A stretch of DNA of 64,000 bases from Emticicia aquatilis. GTDB taxonomy: Bacteria; Bacteroidota; Bacteroidia; Cytophagales; Spirosomataceae. The notes below the pieces were generated by a model, which saw only the letters and a program-made list of their open reading frames with translations, did not search any database and was not told the DNA's origin. This document shows positions 9,110 through 18,360 of this stretch, piece by piece; positions within the stretch are counted from its first letter, which is position 1, and every line of letters begins with the position of its first letter. The stretch covers positions 620,001-684,000 of the forward strand of contig NZ_BMKK01000003.1 of the NCBI RefSeq assembly GCF_014644295.1. Direction: 5' to 3'. A program made the position numbers and the translations under genes.

Positions 9110-12100
9110 TTAGAATCCTAAGTTAAGGCCAACAGTAAAGCTTTTTGTCATTGGGTAGTTACCTACGTCAATACCAAAGTTTGTATCAGCATTACCACCA
9201 ACTTGAGGGTCTAAGCCTTGGTATTTAGTAACTGTAAACAAATTGTTTGTAGAAGCATATAAGTGTAATCTGCTTACTTTCAATTTATCTAAGATACTCT
9301 TAGGTAAGTTATATCCTAAAGAAACATTTTGAAGTCTCAAATACGAACCATTCTCTACATAGAAAGAGTTAGCTTGTGTATTTGTACTGAAGTTAGAAGC
9401 AGTTTCAAAAATCGGAATAGTTGCTCCTGTATTTTGTGGTGTCCAAGAATCTTTCACACGCTCAGAGATAGCTGCTCCAGAGAATGAAGGATAGAAATCA
9501 GTGAACCATTTAGATACGTTGAAGATTTTGTTTCCGATTGAAGTATAAAGGTAAGCCGATAAGTCAAATCCTTTGTAAGTCAATGTGAAGTTTACACCAC
9601 CAGTGAATTTAGGGATTGGGCTTCCTAAATAAGTACGGTCATTAGCATCAATTTTACCATCGTTGTTAAGGTCAGCATAACGGAAACGGCCAACACCTTT
9701 ACCATCTTGAGCAGGAGCTGCATCAACTTCAGCTTTAGATTGGAACAAGCCTAATACTTTATATCCATAGAATGAAGATAAGCCATAGCCCAATTGGTTA
9801 CGGATTGGGTTGATACCACGGAAACCAGGGTTAACGTTAGTCAAGTATGTTTGACCTTCAGCAATTGCAGTAATTTCGTTTTTCAAGAAGCTACCAGTTA
9901 CGTTTACTTCGTATCCTAAATCAGTAGTAATTTTTCCACGGTTGATAACTTGGATGTCGATACCTTTATTTACCATTTTACCAATGTTTACTGAAGGAGC
10001 AGAAGCTTGGAAACCAGCAGTTGCAGTAATTGGTAATTGATACAATAAGTCTTTAGTATCTTTTTGCCAGAAGTCAACGATAACGTCTAATTTACCTTTC
10101 AAGAATGAACCATCGATACCGATGTTTTTAGTGATAGATGTTTCCCATTTAGCGTTCGGGTTTCCGATACGAGTACGGTAGTATCCATCAACAATGCTTG
10201 AGTTAGAACCATTGATGTCATAACCTGAGTTATCAACTCTTGCAGCATATAAGCTATATTGGTTGTTAGGGTCAACGTTGTTTGAGTTACCCATTGTACC
10301 GTAACCACCACGAACTTTCAAGTCTTGAACCCAAGGAAGGTTTTTCATGAAAGATTCTGATGATACACGCCACGCAGCAGATACCGCAGGGAACACACCA
10401 TAACGGCTGTTAACACCAAATCTTGAAGAACCATCACGACGAATAACACCAGTTACAATATATTTATCGTTGAATGTATAAATAGCTCTACCAAAATATG
10501 AGTTAAAGTTTACACCTTTAAACAAGTTACTTGATGGTGGGTTTTTAGTTCCCAAAGTAGTAATTGTTACATAGTTAGGGTCAGTAGAGAATGGATTTAA
10601 ACCATTTGCATTTAAGTTACGTCCAGCACCAGTATTCAATGCTTCTTGGCCAACTAAAGCTTCGATATTGTGTTTGCCAAATGCTTTTTTGTAACTTGCT
10701 GTATTTGTGAAAGTCCATCCGAATGAATAACCACCACCTTCATTGTAACCGAATGCTGAGTTATTTTCAGAGTTTTCATATTGCCAACGAGTATAACCCC
10801 AGTTGTAGAAATTACCGTAGTTACCCGCTGCTGAAGAGCGTAATGTTAAACCTGGGATTACATCTAATTCAACATAAACGTTACCATTAGCTAAACCATT
10901 GAAGTTACGGTTGTTTAATAAACCTTGTTGGTTAGCTACTGGGTTACGTGGGTTATTGAAACCTTTTGCAGCAGTACCAGCGTATCCACCGAACTCATCA
11001 TAGATAGGAATGATAGATGGCATACGGAATGCTTGCAAGATGTCGTTTTCGTCAGCTGCGATACCGTTACCACCAGCACCACCAGTTTGTCCTAATACTT
11101 GAAGGTAAGTTAACTGGATGTTTTCACCGATACGTAAGTTTTTCAATACGTTAAATTCAGTATTAATACGGAAAGCATAACGTTTTAATTGGTTACTAAT
11201 CAAGATACCTTTTTGGTCTTGAGCAGAAAAACCAACATAGAAACGGCTGTTTTCGCCACCACCACTGAATCCAAGAGAGTGTCTTTGGATTGGAGCTCTG
11301 CGAGTGATTGCAGCATACCAGTCAGTACCCGCTTTGTTAGCTTTGATAACTTGGTAGATAGCACCTGCCGATGGGTCGATGTTATATTTTAATTTTTGAG
11401 CAGCTAAATCAACTGTTCCGATAACACCTGGAGTTCCACCAACACTTAAATAATCAGGAATAACTGGAGTTGAACCTGAACCAAATTGAGGGTGTCCAAA
11501 AGCCTCACCTGAGTTTCTTTTAGCATTCCAAGTCCAAGTTGCAAAATCAGTTGGATTCATCATTGCTTGGCCATTACCTGGGTCAGTAACACCATACATG
11601 CCATCATAAGTTACATTAAGTTTCTTAGCACCTTTTGTTCCTTTTTTAGTAGTATATACGATTACACCATTGGCAGCACGAGCACCGTAGATAGAAGCAG
11701 CCGAAGCATCTTTCAATACAGTAGTTGACTCGATATCATCTGGGCTTAAGAAGTTAGTCGAACCTACTGGCATACCATCAACAACGTAAAGAGGCTCGTT
11801 ACCACCGAATGCACCAAAACCACGTACACGGATTTGGCTGGCAGTACCTGGTTGACCGTTAGTTACAACTGTCAAACCTGCAACTCTACCTTGTAATTGT
11901 TGCTCAACGTTACCTGATGGCACAGCTGTTAAATCTTTTGATTTTACAGTTGAAATCGCACCAGTTGACTCACGTCTTTTGTCAATTGAGTAACCAGTTA
12001 CAACAACTTCATCAAGACTTGCAGCATCATCTTCCATTGTTACGTTGATTGAGCTTTGTCCTGTTAATTTTACTTCTTGAGTTTTGTAGCCGATTGAGCT

Positions 12101-12334
12101 AAATACTAAAGTTCCACCCGCATTTGGCACGTTGATTTTGAAGCCACCATTTGCATCACTGATTGTACCCGTTGTTGTACCTTTTACAGTGACACTGGCA
12201 CCTGGTACACCATCTCCTTTTGCATCACTTACTTTACCACTTACGGATTTTTGAGCAAATGCAACTACGGACATAAGCCATAGTAACCCGCAAAACAGAG
12301 CCCCCTTGATGGGAACAAAGTAGTTTTGTTTCAT
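9110..12334 (-). CDS. SusC/RagA family TonB-dependent outer membrane receptor
   Basis: 1074 residues. Signal peptide about 1-28, regulatory-like sandwich about 30-105, DEVVVTGYS junction, plug with RVRGFGAFGG and IYGARAANGVI, and a barrel ending LGLNLGF. It is a TonB-dependent importer paired with the susD at 7280. The N-terminal sandwich closely matches the first SusC, but the plug starts a different lineage (SIDKRRESTGAISTV instead of TQSKRDITGAVTTV). A bias to a few preferred codons suggests strong expression. The promoter candidate at 12455-12511 would give a leader of about 115 bases. Confidence 0.96.
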   Translation of the reverse strand: MKQNYFVPIKGALFCGLLWLMSVVAFAQKSVSGKVSDAKGDGVPGASVTVKGTTTGTISDANGGFKINVPNAGGTLVFSSIGYKTQEVKLTGQSSINVTMEDDAASLDEVVVTGYSIDKRRESTGAISTVKSKDLTAVPSGNVEQQLQGRVAGLTVVTNGQPGTASQIRVRGFGAFGGNEPLYVVDGMPVGSTNFLSPDDIESTTVLKDASAASIYGARAANGVIVYTTKKGTKGAKKLNVTYDGMYGVTDPGNGQAMMNPTDFATWTWNAKRNSGEAFGHPQFGSGSTPVIPDYLSVGGTPGVIGTVDLAAQKLKYNIDPSAGAIYQVIKANKAGTDWYAAITRRAPIQRHSLGFSGGGENSRFYVGFSAQDQKGILISNQLKRYAFRINTEFNVLKNLRIGENIQLTYLQVLGQTGGAGGNGIAADENDILQAFRMPSIIPIYDEFGGYAGTAAKGFNNPRNPVANQQGLLNNRNFNGLANGNVYVELDVIPGLTLRSSAAGNYGNFYNWGYTRWQYENSENNSAFGYNEGGGYSFGWTFTNTASYKKAFGKHNIEALVGQEALNTGAGRNLNANGLNPFSTDPNYVTITTLGTKNPPSSNLFKGVNFNSYFGRAIYTFNDKYIVTGVIRRDGSSRFGVNSRYGVFPAVSAAWRVSSESFMKNLPWVQDLKVRGGYGTMGNSNNVDPNNQYSLYAARVDNSGYDINGSNSSIVDGYYRTRIGNPNAKWETSITKNIGIDGSFLKGKLDVIVDFWQKDTKDLLYQLPITATAGFQASAPSVNIGKMVNKGIDIQVINRGKITTDLGYEVNVTGSFLKNEITAIAEGQTYLTNVNPGFRGINPIRNQLGYGLSSFYGYKVLGLFQSKAEVDAAPAQDGKGVGRFRYADLNNDGKIDANDRTYLGSPIPKFTGGVNFTLTYKGFDLSAYLYTSIGNKIFNVSKWFTDFYPSFSGAAISERVKDSWTPQNTGATIPIFETASNFSTNTQANSFYVENGSYLRLQNVSLGYNLPKSILDKLKVSRLHLYASTNNLFTVTKYQGLDPQVGGNADTNFGIDVGNYPMTKSFTVGLNLGF

Positions 12335-12848
12335 AGTTTTGATTAAGTTAAAAAATTAGAAAAAAAATTGATTAAGATTTTTCCTTATATATACAAATTA
12401 CTTGTTAAAGTAAGGTTTTGCTACTACTAAATACCCGATTAAGTGTATTTGGCACAATTATAAGAAGCGTCTTGCCTTGTTCCAAATATTTCTCAATATT
12501 TTTATATTTTTCTGATGAAGATGTGATTGACTTTTCGATTTAATAGGTATCCTCTCAAAGCCAATTTTCGATATTGTATCAATCTGATGCAATATTAAAT
12601 ATTTTATAGAAAACTACAAAATATTTCTATTTGTAAAATTAATTTTCTTTATGAAAAAGATTTTTTTACATTAAATATAGAAATATTTATATAGATGCAA
12701 ATATACAAAACTTTACAGTTCTATTGATTGTATAGACAAGTTTTTATTATGAAATGTTAAAATAATGCTGATTTGTGCAAAAATCTGTTGAAAATTGAGA
12801 AGAAAATAAAGTTGTGTGGAAGTGTGAAAATTTTAATAAGTTATAGAA
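12335..12848. other. AT-rich gap between the second susCD operon and the M19 peptidase gene
   Basis: About 510 bases without a credible gene. It holds the promoter candidate of susC at 12455-12511. The rest (12520-12848) is very AT-rich, and I found no hairpin terminator for the M19 peptidase gene that ends at 12849. Confidence 0.6.
12455..12511 (-). promoter_or_regulatory. Bacteroidota-type promoter of the second susCD operon
   Basis: On the minus strand: an A-rich block at 12487-12511, -33 TTTG at 12483-12486, a 20-base spacer, -7 TATAATTG at 12455-12462. Both boxes and the spacing equal those upstream of the first susC, and the spacer sequences are unrelated, as expected of a conserved promoter. 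Confidence 0.55.
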
Positions 12849-14063
12849 TTATTTTTTTGAAAATTTTTCGGCTTCGGCCAAAACTCGCATGGTATTGCCG
12901 CCCCAAATCTTTTTGATGTCTTTGGCAGAATAGCCACGTCTGAGTAACTCGATTGTTACATTTTTTATCTTACTTACATCCTCAACACCTATTACATCGC
13001 TACCGCCATCCATGTCCATACCAATTCCTACGTGGTCGATTCCTACAAGTTTAACTACATGGTCGATGTGGTTTACGACGTCTTTCACGGTTGGGACATC
13101 GCTTGGGTACTTATACTTAATCTGACGGAGTTCGGCATTTAGTTTTTTCTTGTCTTCGGGTGTGGCATCGGCTTTTTGTACTTGCATTCTGATTGTTCTT
13201 ATCGAAACTGCTACTTCAGCCGAAGGCTTCTTCAAAAAATCGGCCACGAAGTTTATCTGAATAACTCCGCCTTTCGATGCCAACAATTTTATCATATCAT
13301 CGGTCATATTTCTCTTTACATCGCACAAAGCACGGCACGAAGAATGTGAAGCAAAAACTGGAACTTTGCTCAAACGCATCACATCATAAAAAGCCGAGTC
13401 TGAAAGGTGCGATACATCAACCACAATTCCCAAACGATTCATTTCGGCAATACATGCTTCTCCGAGTTTGCTTATTCCGCCGTGTTCTGCTCCTTGTGGG
13501 TCGCCTGACGAATCGCTCAAATCATTATTGAATGAATGAGCAAGCGTAATGTAGCGTAAGCCTAAATCATAATACAATTTCAGATTTGATAAATCGGTGC
13601 CAATTGGCCAACCGTTTTCCATTCCTATAAATACGCCCAGTTTTCCTTGCTTGTGGGCAGCATAACCTTCTTTGGCGGTCGTAACTAAACTTACTTTATC
13701 GGCATTATTTTTTACGGCTTCGTGAATTTTAGCAAAAATCTTTAAGGCTTTTTCTTTGGCTTCAGCATTGGCTTCGGGGGTTCGTTTTCCTTGCCCCAGA
13801 TATACTGCAAAAAACATGGCGTCCATGCCACCTTCTTTCATTCTCGGAAAATCTATCTGTGTACCATCTTCGGCGTAGTTGTGTTTTGCTCCAACATCAA
13901 AGCCCTCCATTTCCATCATATTGATAGGTGCATCGGCGTGCGTATCGACCGTATAGGCACTGGCATGAATCTTATCAGCTTTTTTTAATAGACGTTTTTC
14001 GGCTTTGTCTTGTGCAATGCATAAAAATGGTAGGCAAAAAAGTAAGGTGTAAAGATGTTTCAT
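12849..14063 (-). CDS. Membrane dipeptidase (peptidase family M19), secreted
   Basis: 404 residues. The short signal peptide ends FLCIAQ. The catalytic domain has the renal dipeptidase zinc ligands in order: HAD near residue 42 (TVDTHADAP), Glu in IGMENGW, His in VVDVSHLSD and His in VFASHSSCRAL, then GIGMDMDGG near the end. M19 enzymes cleave dipeptides including D-amino-acid ones; in the periplasm this could serve peptide nutrition or cell-wall turnover. It starts 41 bases after the stop of a glycosyltransferase gene on the same strand and may be the last gene of that operon. The ATG at 14063 is supported by the signal peptide directly after it. Confidence 0.92.
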   Translation of the reverse strand: MKHLYTLLFCLPFLCIAQDKAEKRLLKKADKIHASAYTVDTHADAPINMMEMEGFDVGAKHNYAEDGTQIDFPRMKEGGMDAMFFAVYLGQGKRTPEANAEAKEKALKIFAKIHEAVKNNADKVSLVTTAKEGYAAHKQGKLGVFIGMENGWPIGTDLSNLKLYYDLGLRYITLAHSFNNDLSDSSGDPQGAEHGGISKLGEACIAEMNRLGIVVDVSHLSDSAFYDVMRLSKVPVFASHSSCRALCDVKRNMTDDMIKLLASKGGVIQINFVADFLKKPSAEVAVSIRTIRMQVQKADATPEDKKKLNAELRQIKYKYPSDVPTVKDVVNHIDHVVKLVGIDHVGIGMDMDGGSDVIGVEDVSKIKNVTIELLRRGYSAKDIKKIWGGNTMRVLAEAEKFSKK

Positions 14064-14104
14064 TGTTTTTGAGGTTTAGATGAAGGTGTATTGCCAATTG
14101 TTTC

Positions 14105-15340
14105 TTATTTAAGTTTTCGACCTTTCCATACATATTCGCCTTGTTTTTGAGCTACAAGTCCAAAAAAGACTACATACAACGGATAAACAAGCTGCACGAA
14201 AGGAATCAACCAAATTAAGTTTTTTTTACGTAAAAAACTGACCATGAGGCTCAAAAAAATAAATTCTGCCGAAAATTTTAAGAAAAGACTCATCAGAAAT
14301 GTTTCGGTAGAAATAAAATCAGCAAACCAACTGACAAAAGTTAGAGGTACGAGCAGATTTGCTAAGAAAACAAAAACTGCTAAAGCCGTAGTTTGCCAGT
14401 TATTATAATGTCGCCATTTGCTGGCCCAGCGTTTTCGTTGATTGTAGAACGACCGCCAGCTGGTGTGAGCTTCAGTTTCGACGATTGCATCTTGGCTTTT
14501 CAGAAAACGTACTTTATCGGGATACTTCGCAGCAATTTTGTGCATCAAAAATTCATCATCGCCCGATGCCAAATCTTCGTTTCCCGTAAATCCTTTTACT
14601 TCATGAAAAACTGATTTTAAGTAAGTAAGATTGGCACCATTGCACATATTAGGTTTTTGTACGAGCATCGCACAAGCCCCCGAACCCACCAAACTCGAAA
14701 ACTCAATGATTTGAGTGTTATTAATGATAGAATGAATAATGGAGCGAATGATAGAATATGGTTTCGATAGCGGTGCTTGAGCGAAGCGGGCGGCTTTCCG
14801 CTCGAAGGCAATGTTATTGAAGGCAGCGGAGTTGAACGTAACAGCACTACTTACCAAATATGCTCCAGTTTGTGCCTGAAAATTGGCAATTGTTTCCAGC
14901 CAATATTCGCCAACTCTGCAATCTCCATCGGTAGTGGTAATCAAATTACCTTTGGCCAGTTTGATAGAAGAATCAATCGCTCGTTTTTTTGGTGAAGTAT
15001 TATTGGTTTTGGGCGGCAATTGATTAATGACCAAATTGAGTTTTGTTGTTTGTTGAAAGTTTCTGACAATCGTCACAGTATCATCTGTCGAGTCATCATC
15101 AGCTACAATTACTTCAAATTTCTCTTTCGCAAGTGTCTGCTTTTCTAAATCTTGTAGTAATGAAAGTATGTTTTTTGCTTCGTTTCTGACTGGAATAATG
15201 ACCGAAATAACGAGTGTATCAGCCATAAAGTTCTTGTCGATAAACGATACCTTTCGATTTTTACTCCAGATGATTACTAAGCCTGTGGTCATCAGAAAGT
15301 ACAGAGAGCCAATAATTAATAGTAGTATCGAAAGAATCAT
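14105..15340 (-). CDS. Membrane-bound family 2 glycosyltransferase
   Basis: 411 residues. N-terminal membrane helix (about 1-22), a GT-A catalytic domain starting VISVIIPVRNEAKN, sugar-nucleotide DDD (VIVADDDSTDD) and metal-binding DGD (TTTDGDCRVG) motifs, a SGDDEF acceptor motif, and QRKRWASKW matching the QxxRW signature of processive or membrane-coupled enzymes. Two or three C-terminal membrane helices follow. This layout is typical of enzymes that glycosylate lipids or build a surface polymer with the active site in the cytoplasm. The start lies one base from the stop of the upstream flippase-like gene, so the two are co-translated and probably work on the same lipid-linked product. The product is unknown. 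Confidence 0.9.
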   Translation of the reverse strand: MILSILLLIIGSLYFLMTTGLVIIWSKNRKVSFIDKNFMADTLVISVIIPVRNEAKNILSLLQDLEKQTLAKEKFEVIVADDDSTDDTVTIVRNFQQTTKLNLVINQLPPKTNNTSPKKRAIDSSIKLAKGNLITTTDGDCRVGEYWLETIANFQAQTGAYLVSSAVTFNSAAFNNIAFERKAARFAQAPLSKPYSIIRSIIHSIINNTQIIEFSSLVGSGACAMLVQKPNMCNGANLTYLKSVFHEVKGFTGNEDLASGDDEFLMHKIAAKYPDKVRFLKSQDAIVETEAHTSWRSFYNQRKRWASKWRHYNNWQTTALAVFVFLANLLVPLTFVSWFADFISTETFLMSLFLKFSAEFIFLSLMVSFLRKKNLIWLIPFVQLVYPLYVVFFGLVAQKQGEYVWKGRKLK

Positions 15341-15341
15341 T

Positions 15342-16337
15342 TTAAGCGTTTTTAGTAGTTAGTTTTAGTTGTAGAATAAAAATACTGCCGAATATGATGG
15401 GTAAAAGCACATTTACTAACCAAATCATAAAAGTTGCCGATGAAATAGCTGCAATATCGGCCCCGAAATAGCTAAAATAATAGATTGAAGTTAAGGCACG
15501 TACGCCTAAGTCCCCTAAAGCGTTAATAGCTGAAATGATGGTTTTGGTTAAGAAAATGATGCCTATTCCGGCCAATAAAACAGTATTGGAAAGATTAATT
15601 TCAAAAATCTTAAACATCAAAAGAAACTGAAAGCTAAAAACTAAATAGCGAGCAGTGGCAATGTAAAATAAGTTTCGTAGTTCGTCGATTGTATAGTTTT
15701 CTAAAATGCCTAAATACTTTTTTAGGTATTCAAAAAAGCGATTTTTCGATAAAAACACCTGAATATCTGAAAGATGAGAACTAAGAAATACACCAAAAAC
15801 TAAACACCCAGCCAGAATAATTATAGCAATGATATGGACAATCAAGGGCGAGGGTTTACTATAAATAATAAAAAACAAATATCCCAATGTGCCGAAAAGC
15901 AGCGAAACATACATTTGTAGGCTATTGCCGAGTAGAATTGCCCCAATACTTTGCAGACGCTTATTGCTTTTGAGCATCAAGATTTTACCTGCATAATCTC
16001 CAATCATCATCGGGGTGGCCGTCGAAAACGTAAGACCAATCAAAACGCCTCGATATGCTTCCGAAAAACTTATTTGTTCTACTTTTGAAGCTAATTTTTG
16101 CCATTTCAAAGCTTCTAATGCCCAATTGAGTGGCGTTAGCAAAATGATACAGCACAACAACACAACACTTTTGGGTCGGAATAATATGTTTAGGCTCTGC
16201 TTAATTTGCTCAAAACTATCAATCTTATCTATCACGAGCAGATATATCAACGACAGCATAATGAAGAATAAAGTAGTTTTTATCCACCTTATGCCTTTGC
16301 TTGAAGTTAGATATGAGATTTTTGAGTTAATTTGCAT
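15342..16337 (-). CDS. Flippase-like / lysylphosphatidylglycerol synthase TM-domain protein
   Basis: 331 residues with about eight hydrophobic membrane segments. The arrangement fits the UPF0104/LPG-synthase transmembrane (AglD-like) family, including the pattern EALKWQKL...FSEAYRGVLIG near residues 70-95 and a central GDLGVRA. Family members are thought to move or modify lipid-linked substrates; here the directly coupled GT2 gene suggests lipid glycosylation or export. The ATG at 16337 is two bases from the ATG of ruvC on the other strand, so both promoters must lie inside the opposite gene or the start is further in. The next Met (about residue 27) would cut into the first membrane helix, so I keep this start. 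Confidence 0.8.
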   Translation of the reverse strand: MQINSKISYLTSSKGIRWIKTTLFFIMLSLIYLLVIDKIDSFEQIKQSLNILFRPKSVVLLCCIILLTPLNWALEALKWQKLASKVEQISFSEAYRGVLIGLTFSTATPMMIGDYAGKILMLKSNKRLQSIGAILLGNSLQMYVSLLFGTLGYLFFIIYSKPSPLIVHIIAIIILAGCLVFGVFLSSHLSDIQVFLSKNRFFEYLKKYLGILENYTIDELRNLFYIATARYLVFSFQFLLMFKIFEINLSNTVLLAGIGIIFLTKTIISAINALGDLGVRALTSIYYFSYFGADIAAISSATFMIWLVNVLLPIIFGSIFILQLKLTTKNA

Positions 16338-16339
16338 CT

Positions 16340-16900
16340 ATGAATCAAGATAAAATAATATTAGGGGTTGACCCAGGTACACGTGTGATGGGCTACGGAA
16401 TTATCTCCGTACAAGGAAGTGCTTTAACGCTTATTCAATACGGTGTCATAAAACTTGACAAATATACTTCACACGAAATAAAGTTAAAGAAAATATTTGA
16501 GCGAATCACGCAGCTAATCACCGAATACCTACCCGATGAAATGGCCATTGAAGCTCCATTTTATGGGGTAAATGTACAGTCGATGTTAAAACTTGGCCGA
16601 GCTCAAGGAGTGGCTATTGCGGCGGCTTTGCAACGTGAGGTGCCGATTGTAGAGTATTTACCCAAAAAAGTGAAGCAGTCGGTTACAGGAAACGGAAATG
16701 CTACCAAAGAGCAAGTAGCATATATGTTGGAGCATTTGTTAAAAACTAAATTAGAATCACAATACTTAGATGCAACCGATGCTTTGGGCGTAGCAGTTTG
16801 TCATTATATGCACGGAAAAACGAAGGCTTTGACAGGAAACGGCTCAAAGAAAAAAGGATGGTCTGCTTTTGTGAGTGAAAACCCTGATAGGATGAAGTAG
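16340..16900 (+). CDS. ruvC: Crossover junction endodeoxyribonuclease RuvC
   Basis: 186 residues, the usual length. RuvC cuts Holliday junctions at the end of homologous recombination, with RuvAB. The acidic catalytic residues are visible: Asp in ILGVDPGTRVMGYG, Glu in MAIEAPFYGVN, and the C-terminal Asp pair in YLDATDALGVAVCHY. It is a single gene here, not next to ruvA or ruvB. It is divergent from the flippase gene with only two bases between start codons and convergent with hisB across a hairpin. Confidence 0.96.
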   Translation: MNQDKIILGVDPGTRVMGYGIISVQGSALTLIQYGVIKLDKYTSHEIKLKKIFERITQLITEYLPDEMAIEAPFYGVNVQSMLKLGRAQGVAIAAALQREVPIVEYLPKKVKQSVTGNGNATKEQVAYMLEHLLKTKLESQYLDATDALGVAVCHYMHGKTKALTGNGSKKKGWSAFVSENPDRMK

Positions 16901-16930
16901 GGATTTACGCTCTCTAAACGAAGTTTATAT

Positions 16931-16966
16931 TTTCCGTTCCCTGAGCGGAGTCGAAGGGAACGGAAA
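16931..16966. terminator. Convergent hairpin between ruvC and hisB, resembling a dispersed palindrome
   Basis: 11-bp stem (16931-16941 with 16956-16966) around a core containing CTGAGCGGAGTCGAAG. It sits between convergent genes, so it can terminate both. The core matches a palindrome I recall from intergenic regions of many unrelated bacterial genomes; that part is from memory. Confidence 0.65.
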
Positions 16967-16976
16967 AATACATTTT

Positions 16977-18113
16977 TTATAGCACCCCCTTCGTACTCGG
17001 AAGAGAATTCATTTCATTCAAATTTCTTTTTACGGCCATCTTGATAGATTTAGCAAATGCCTTAAAAATTGCTTCGATTTTGTGGTGTTCATTTTGCCCT
17101 TCACATTTGATATTTAGATTACATTTTGAAGTATCCGAAAACGATTTGAAGAAATGATAGAACATTTCGGTTGGCATTTCGCCGATTTTCTCACGCTTGA
17201 AATCTGCATCCCAAACCAACCAGGGTCTGCCCGAAAAGTCAATAGCTACTTGAGCCAGAGCCTCATCCATTGGCAATAAGAAACCGTAGCGATTGGTGCC
17301 TTTTTTATCGCCCAAAGCCTTTAAATATGCTTCTCCAAGTGCTAAAGCAGTATCTTCAATGGTGTGGTGTTCGTCGATGTGTAAATCGCCTTCTACAAAA
17401 ATCTTTAAATCTGCACCCGAGTGTTTGGCTACTTGGTCGAGCATGTGGTCATAAAAACCAAGACCCGTATGAATCTCCGATTTTCCAGTGCCATCAAGAT
17501 TTAGCTCAATTTTTATTTTAGTTTCCTTAGTGTTTCGCTCAATAAATGCAGTGCGTGCGGGAAGTTTCAAAAACTCATAAATTTCGTCCCAGTCATTCGT
17601 TACTAATTTGGTTGCTTCTTTTTGTTCAGGAGTAAAGCCTTCAATCAAATTATTAGTTAATCCATCAGTAATAAAAATTGCTTTTGCTCCTAAATTTACT
17701 GCTAATTGAACATCAGTTGCTCTATCGCCAAGTACATAAGAGTTTGCCAAGTCATACTTTTCGGTATCAAAATACTCAGTCAATAAAGCAGTTCCAGGCT
17801 TACGAGTTGGCAGGTTTTCGTGCGGAAAACTACGGTCGATATGAATGGCCGAGAAATAAACATTTTCATTTTCGAGCGTTTTCAACATCTTGTTATGGGC
17901 AGGCCAAAAAGTTTCTTCGGGGAAAGAATCTGTTCCGAGTCCATCTTGATTAGTAACCATAATGAGTTTATAGTCAGTTTCTTCGGCAATCTTGCGAAGA
18001 TTAGAAAGTGCTTTCGGAAGAAATTCTAATTTTTCGAGTGAGTCTATCTGAAAATCAGTTTTTGGCTCATCTATAATCGTACCGTCACGGTCTATAAAAA
18101 GGAGTTTTTGCAT
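16977..18113 (-). CDS. hisB: Bifunctional histidinol-phosphatase / imidazoleglycerol-phosphate dehydratase
   Basis: 378 residues with two fused domains. The N-terminal HAD phosphatase has LFIDRDGTI with nucleophile Asp8 and Asp10 and dephosphorylates histidinol phosphate. The dehydratase starts near residue 185 (RNTKETKI) and carries the metal-binding [10 protein letters not shown] motif and a second histidine motif near the C-terminus ([12 protein letters not shown]). It catalyses steps 7 and 9 of histidine synthesis. It stands alone rather than in a his operon. A good promoter match lies just upstream. Confidence 0.95.
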   Translation of the reverse strand: MQKLLFIDRDGTIIDEPKTDFQIDSLEKLEFLPKALSNLRKIAEETDYKLIMVTNQDGLGTDSFPEETFWPAHNKMLKTLENENVYFSAIHIDRSFPHENLPTRKPGTALLTEYFDTEKYDLANSYVLGDRATDVQLAVNLGAKAIFITDGLTNNLIEGFTPEQKEATKLVTNDWDEIYEFLKLPARTAFIERNTKETKIKIELNLDGTGKSEIHTGLGFYDHMLDQVAKHSGADLKIFVEGDLHIDEHHTIEDTALALGEAYLKALGDKKGTNRYGFLLPMDEALAQVAIDFSGRPWLVWDADFKREKIGEMPTEMFYHFFKSFSDTSKCNLNIKCEGQNEHHKIEAIFKAFAKSIKMAVKRNLNEMNSLPSTKGVL

Positions 18114-18138
18114 TATCTTAGATTATCTTATAAAAGTT

Positions 18139-18171
18139 CAAAATTAGGCATGATTTAACTCAAATGCCAAA
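18139..18171 (-). promoter_or_regulatory. Candidate hisB promoter
   Basis: Minus strand: -33 TTTG (18168-18171), 21-base spacer, -7 TAATTTTG (18139-18146), a full match to TAnnTTTG. The start codon at 18113 is 26 bases further on. Confidence 0.5.
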
Positions 18172-18303
18172 AAATGACTAATAAGTATATTTTATTGAAA
18201 ATACTAATTAGATTGTAAAAATAAGATATACTATTATTTTGAAATAATTAGAAAATATGAAAAATTAAGAATATTCAAAATAAATTGAAAATAATGAAAA
18301 TTT

Positions 18304-18340
18304 AAAAATCCGTCAACTCATTTCGAAAGGACGGATTTTT
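18304..18340 (-). terminator. Intrinsic terminator after the GMC oxidoreductase gene
   Basis: 11-bp stem (18304-18314 with 18330-18340), 15-base loop, T-run in the stem end on the minus strand; 20 bases past the stop at 18361. Confidence 0.75.
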
Positions 18341-18360
18341 ATAGAATTTAGCGAATCCTG

